Positions 34,309 through 37,363 of a DNA stretch of 37,363 nucleotides are shown here, one piece after another. The notes beneath the pieces were generated by a model that ran no database searches, was not told where the DNA came from, and saw nothing but the letters and a program-made list of their open reading frames with translations. Origin of the DNA: an uncultured Bacteroidales bacterium (GTDB taxonomy: Bacteria > Bacteroidota > Bacteroidia > Bacteroidales > P3); NCBI GenBank assembly GCA_947165255.1, contig CAMUZR010000025.1, positions 1-37,363 of the forward strand. Direction: 5' to 3'. Numbering within the stretch: position 1 is the first letter of the stretch; the number at the start of each line of letters is the position of its first letter. Both the position numbers and the translations under genes were made by a program.

Positions 34309-35109
34309 GTGGTTCTCCTGCTGCTCTTTCCTTTCTTGGCCACAGCCCAGCAGCCCGTGGTCAAGCGGCTTGCTGACTGGACGTCCCCCACCGTACATCT
34401 TTCAGGCAGTGCACAAGGGCTTGCCCTCTATCGCAATCACGCCGTCATGCTCCGCCACGGTGGCCAGTGTGTCATTCTCGACCTCTCCCGCCACCGTGCC
34501 ACCGCTGTCTTCCAACTGGAGGGCAACAGCACCCACTGCAACAACGCCTCCTTTGCCCGGCTCAGACCCTATGGTGACCCCTTCCCACTTCTCTACATCT
34601 CCAGCTGCTTTGCTGACAAAGCCTGTCTCGTCACCCGCATCACCCCCACCGGCTCCTCCATCGTCCAGCGCATACTCTATCGCAGCGATGCCTTCCCCAT
34701 TGCCCAGGATTGGTGCCTCGACTCCGACAGCAACTACCTCTACGCCTTCGGCGGGCGCAAAGGCGGCCCCATGGCGCTCAAAAAATTCCACCTGCCCGGT
34801 CTCCACACCCCCGAGGTCATACTCACGGACAGCAATGTCCTGCAAACCATCCCCATCAACTGCGTCCGTGTGGCCCAGGGCAGCAAAATCCATCACGGCT
34901 ATGCCTATCTCCCCGACGGCGACAGCCCCGGCAACTACTGGCTCCACATCGTCCACCTTGCCTCTGGTCGCGAGGTGCACACCATCGACCTCAACCCCAT
35001 AGGGCTCGAACCCGAAGGCATCGACATCCAAGGTCCCTGGATCTATGTCAGTTTCCACTCGCCCAATCCCGCCGACAACTGCATCTACCGTTTCCGCAAT
35101 CCTTTTTAA
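34309..35109 (+). CDS. Exported propeller-like protein of unknown function
   Basis: 266 residues from GTG at 34309. The start gives only MVLLLLFPFLATAQ; the frame reads upstream as IKPSSPLAV from an ATC at 34285, which would make a more typical Lys-containing signal peptide, so the true start is uncertain and may be a non-standard codon. The mature part has repeating strands that look like propeller blades: GLALYRNHAVMLRHGGQCVI, FPLLYISSCF, NYLYAFGGRKGGPMALKKF, HGYAYLPDGDSPGNYWLHIV, GLEPEGIDIQGPWIYVSFHS. Four Cys residues suggest disulfides outside the cytoplasm. No family is recognised. It lies in the barrel operon and may be its periplasmic or secreted partner. Confidence 0.7.
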   Translation: MVLLLLFPFLATAQQPVVKRLADWTSPTVHLSGSAQGLALYRNHAVMLRHGGQCVILDLSRHRATAVFQLEGNSTHCNNASFARLRPYGDPFPLLYISSCFADKACLVTRITPTGSSIVQRILYRSDAFPIAQDWCLDSDSNYLYAFGGRKGGPMALKKFHLPGLHTPEVILTDSNVLQTIPINCVRVAQGSKIHHGYAYLPDGDSPGNYWLHIVHLASGREVHTIDLNPIGLEPEGIDIQGPWIYVSFHSPNPADNCIYRFRNPF

Positions 35110-35134
35110 TCCCTCCCGCCCTCCCTGCTCCTCC

Positions 35135-35356
35135 TTACATCAGCAACGTCTGTGCTGCTGCCGAGGTGCCGTACCCTGCCAGCAGCAGCCCTATCAGATA
35201 GGCCAGCGTCTTCAACACTATGACCCACCAAGGCGATGCCTCCTTCGAAGCTGCCGTCAGCCCGTCAATAATGCTCTGGGCCTCCGCTCCCGTCACGTGC
35301 TGCTCCCGCAACACCCTCTGGGCTTCACTTACTGCAATTTTGATACTCTCTTTCAT
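35135..35356 (-). CDS. Small single-span membrane protein
   Basis: 73 residues: an amphipathic helical N-half (MKESIKIAVSEAQRVLREQH, then TGAEAQSIIDGLTAA) and one membrane segment WWVIVLKTLAYLIGLLLAGYG with a short Ala/Thr tail. It follows the DUF6266-like gene by 69 bases on the same strand. The LKTLAYLIGLLLAG part resembles the very small membrane proteins named smalltalk in Bacteroidota annotation, but this one is longer; the link is weak. Holin-like proteins would be another reading. Function unknown. Confidence 0.65.
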   Translation of the reverse strand: MKESIKIAVSEAQRVLREQHVTGAEAQSIIDGLTAASKEASPWWVIVLKTLAYLIGLLLAGYGTSAAAQTLLM

Positions 35357-35425
35357 TTCATTGTTCTCCTATTTTTATGAGGGAGACAGACATCCTCTGC
35401 CTCCCTCCGATTCAACAATAACGCC

Positions 35426-36310
35426 TTACGGCTCAGTAGTGGGCGACACCAGGTCGTCCAGATTCGGAGTCAGAAACTCCTCCTGCTTCAGACCGCCATA
35501 GCTCTGCACTGCGGCCTCAATGGCCTCGGCACTCTGATAGCGGCTCAGCAACGCATTGTTCACCACGAAGAACTGCGTGGACACCTTCGTCCCATCCTTG
35601 GTCAGACGGCTGTGAACCACGGCAATGCCACCGTTCACCGAGCCGCCAACGGCCAGCTTGCCATTCTCAACGCCGAAGAAGTTCGCCTCCACCAAGTCGC
35701 CCAGCAACGTCAGCTCGTCGTTCACATCCAGCGTCAGCTCAATGGCCTCAATGGTCACACGCGGCAGTCCTGTGGACGCATCCTGGAGTTGATGGGCAAC
35801 AAACACCGTCAGCTGGTCTCCGTTCTCCCAAGCAGGGTTGTGGTCAACAATTGCCTGGCTGAAGGTCTTCATCGTAGTGCTGGCCCCGATGGTCATGCCG
35901 CCCATGCTCAGATCGGTCACTGCCACATTATTCTCACCAAGCTGCACGTCGACACCGGGCAACGAGCCTCGGGTCACCTGATAGCTGGAAACCACGCAAC
36001 CCCCTTGGCGTGCCTCCTCGGCAGTCAGTGCGACCGAGTTGGCACCGAGGTTGACACTCATAAACTCGTTGAAGTCGCTGCGTCCACGCGCCTTGCTCTC
36101 AAAACTGGGGTGAAGTGTGTCTGAAAAGGCACGGTAGAGGTTCACCAGATTAGCCCAAATCACCCTGCGGCGCATTTGACGGCGTGTGCGGGTAGGCACT
36201 GCCTGCTTCTCTACCTTCTCTCTGACCACGGTCTTGCCACCCACGCGGGCAAAAGTCAACTGTCCGATACTCCCTCTCAAGCGGGAGATAATACCTGAAA
36301 AAATAGCCAT
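35426..36310 (-). CDS. DUF6266-like Bacteroidales protein
   Basis: 294 residues from the ATG at 36310. The N-terminus MAIFSGIISRLRGSIGQLTF, with GGKTVVREKV and TRTRRQMRRRVIWANLVNLYRAF, follows the DUF6266 plan (short Gly-rich strand pair, basic patch, NLV-x-LY-x-AF helix). The rest is beta-rich (VDVQLGENNVAVTDLSMGGM, DQLTVFVAHQLQDAST, KLAVGGSVNGGIAVVHSRLT). The open frame extends to 36370, but that extension is low-complexity and the ATG at 36310 matches the family. No signal peptide. Such genes come in variable numbers in Bacteroidales and have no known role; an association with mobile DNA is possible. Confidence 0.68.
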   Translation of the reverse strand: MAIFSGIISRLRGSIGQLTFARVGGKTVVREKVEKQAVPTRTRRQMRRRVIWANLVNLYRAFSDTLHPSFESKARGRSDFNEFMSVNLGANSVALTAEEARQGGCVVSSYQVTRGSLPGVDVQLGENNVAVTDLSMGGMTIGASTTMKTFSQAIVDHNPAWENGDQLTVFVAHQLQDASTGLPRVTIEAIELTLDVNDELTLLGDLVEANFFGVENGKLAVGGSVNGGIAVVHSRLTKDGTKVSTQFFVVNNALLSRYQSAEAIEAAVQSYGGLKQEEFLTPNLDDLVSPTTEP

Positions 36311-36622
36311 AACTTTTCTTCTTCCAGAGCCCGCCCGGTCCTTAGTCGGGTTGTTTAGTGGGCTCCGCATCCCTTGGAAGGCACTCCGCCACCTCTCGGC
36401 TTCGCGCGCCAGCCGTCAGCAGCCTCCGTCCCTCCCTCGAAGACGTTGCAAAAGTACCACCATCCCCCGACCTGCAACCCGCTCCCTACCGCACCCTACA
36501 CCATCTTTCCTCTCCCGCCCCATGTCGTCCCACTCCGTCCCCTCATGTCTCCACCCCCAGCCATAAGAATCACCCAAAAGTCATCCAATACCATTGCTAA
36601 AGTCCAAAATATGGCCAATGCC
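36311..36622. other. Upstream region of the DUF6266-like gene, no gene
   Basis: About 310 bases, GC- and Pro-codon-rich in + frames but without family features. It holds the - strand promoter at 36449-36478 and a leader of about 135 bases. Confidence 0.55.
36449..36478 (-). promoter_or_regulatory. Promoter of the DUF6266-like gene
   Basis: On the - strand TACTTTTG (36449-36456) is a perfect -7 box, preceded with an 18-base spacer by GTTG (36475-36478), close to TTTG. The same -7 box drives the tRNA genes in this window. Confidence 0.68.
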
Positions 36623-37363
36623 CCCCTGAACAGGGGCAGAGAAACAAGGTGCGTCAGCCTTCCCCTCTTGAGAGGGGCCAGGGGTATGAAAAAAGCAGAA
36701 GCCGCATACCCCCGCTTGCAAGTTGATTACAAGTGGTGCGTCAGCCTTCCCCTCTTGAGAGGGGCCAGGGGTATGAAAGAAGCAGGAGCCACATACCCCT
36801 GCTTGCAAGTTGATTACAAGTGGCGCGCCAGCCTTCCCCTCTTGAGAGGGGCCAGGGGTATGAAAAAAACAGGAGCCGCATACCCCCGACCCCTTTGAAA
36901 AGGGGAGGGCGCGGCGGCGGGTCAGTGCTTACCCAATGGGGACCACCCTACTTGCACGTGGAATACAAGTGGTGCGGCAGCCTTCCCCTCTTGAGAGGGG
37001 CCAGGGGTATGAAAAAAACAGAAGAAAACATACCCCCGCCCCCTTTGAAAAGGGGAGGGCGCGGCGGCGGGTCAGTGCTTACCCGATGGAATGCTCCATG
37101 AATGCACAATTGATTGCTTCACGTCTGCATGTAGTATACAAGTGGCGCGTCAGCCTTCCCCTCTTGAGAGGGGCCAGGGGTATGAAAAAACCAGAAGAAA
37201 ACATACCCCCGACCCCTTTGAAAAGGGGAGGGCGCAGCGGCGGGTCAGTGCTTACCCGATGGAATGCTCCATGAATGCACAATTGATTGCTTCACGTCTG
37301 CATGTAGTATACAAGTGGCGCGTCAGCCTTCCCCTCTTGAGAGGGGCCAGGGGTATGAAAAAA
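36623..37363. repeat. Tandem palindromic repeat array running off the window
   Basis: Six copies of the palindrome CCCCTCTTGAGAGGGG (36662, 36749, 36836, 36985, 37158, 37331) lie in longer units: spacing 87, 87, 149, 173 and 173 bases. A second palindrome CCCCTTTGAAAAGGGG occurs at 36890, 37040 and 37213, and a divergent one CCCCTGAACAGGGG at 36623-36636. The last two complete 173-base units are nearly identical. Translated frames here are only repeats of SLPLLRGARGM and are not taken as genes. Continues beyond the right edge. Confidence 0.92.

Noticed and set aside
36374..37274. Several repeat-derived frames (SLPLLRGARGM units)
   Set aside because: They are translations of palindromic DNA repeats, present in all frames and without start context.
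36650..37363. Possible CRISPR array
   Set aside because: Spacing is irregular (87, 149, 173), spacers between copies are themselves repeated, and no cas gene is present.

Overview
The window reads as chromosomal DNA of a member of the Bacteroidales (phylum Bacteroidota), probably a host-associated or gut type; genus cannot be fixed from this. Reasons: promoters of the Bacteroidota type (TTTG, about 19 bases, TAnnTTTG) recur before genes and RNAs; Shine-Dalgarno sequences are almost absent; and there are lineage-typical genes such as porT (type IX secretion), a BtuB/BtuG cobalamin uptake pair, fimbrillin-like lipoproteins, DUF4476 and DUF6266 proteins.

Layout. 1-8563: housekeeping genes on the + strand: lspA, tRNA-Phe, a hot-dog thioesterase, ansA, porT (TTG start overlapping ansA), a COG2509-type flavoprotein, uvrB and a GT39-like membrane glycosyltransferase. 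8908-9678: DUF4476 protein. 9856-12232: cassette 1 = promoter, structured leader RNA, 57-residue peptide gene, fimbrillin-like lipoprotein ending in BspA-type leucine-rich repeats. 12335-12776: small palindromes, no gene. 12777-13658 (-): coiled-coil lipoprotein. 13839-18425: dcp-type M3 peptidase and RNase R. 18624-20988: cassette 2 with the same plan as cassette 1, but the lipoprotein ends in a Fibrobacter-paralogous/C-type-lectin-like module. 21095-22239 (-): rpsF-rpsR-rplI. 22300-22973 (-): six tRNAs (Gly, Gly, Leu, Lys, Pro, Thr in transcription order) behind one consensus promoter. 23219-25855 (-): mutS. 26319-28816 (-): a compact four-gene operon of cupin, zinc macrodomain, class M sirtuin and HxlR regulator. 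29068-32417: promoter, cobalamin riboswitch, btuB and btuG. 32427-35109: a promoter overlaid by a long inverted repeat, two tandem paralogous outer-membrane barrels, a poly-C tract and a secreted propeller-like protein. 35135-36310 (-): DUF6266-like protein and a small membrane protein. 36623 to the end: GC-rich palindromic tandem repeats running off the window.

The most unusual content is the pair of cassettes. Two loci about 9 kb apart share a TAnnTTTG promoter, a long rod-like RNA, a tiny gene with the motif YxxPxVExxxARVExGxQ, exactly 19 bases of spacer, and a surface lipoprotein with a common N-terminal domain but a different C-terminal display module. I do not recognise this as a named system. 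The second point of interest is the ADP-ribosylation operon: the sirtuin/macrodomain pair sits without GcvH-L or LplA2 but with a cupin and an HxlR regulator carrying a redox-type Cys14. All functional roles are inferred from sequence reading alone; no database search was run.
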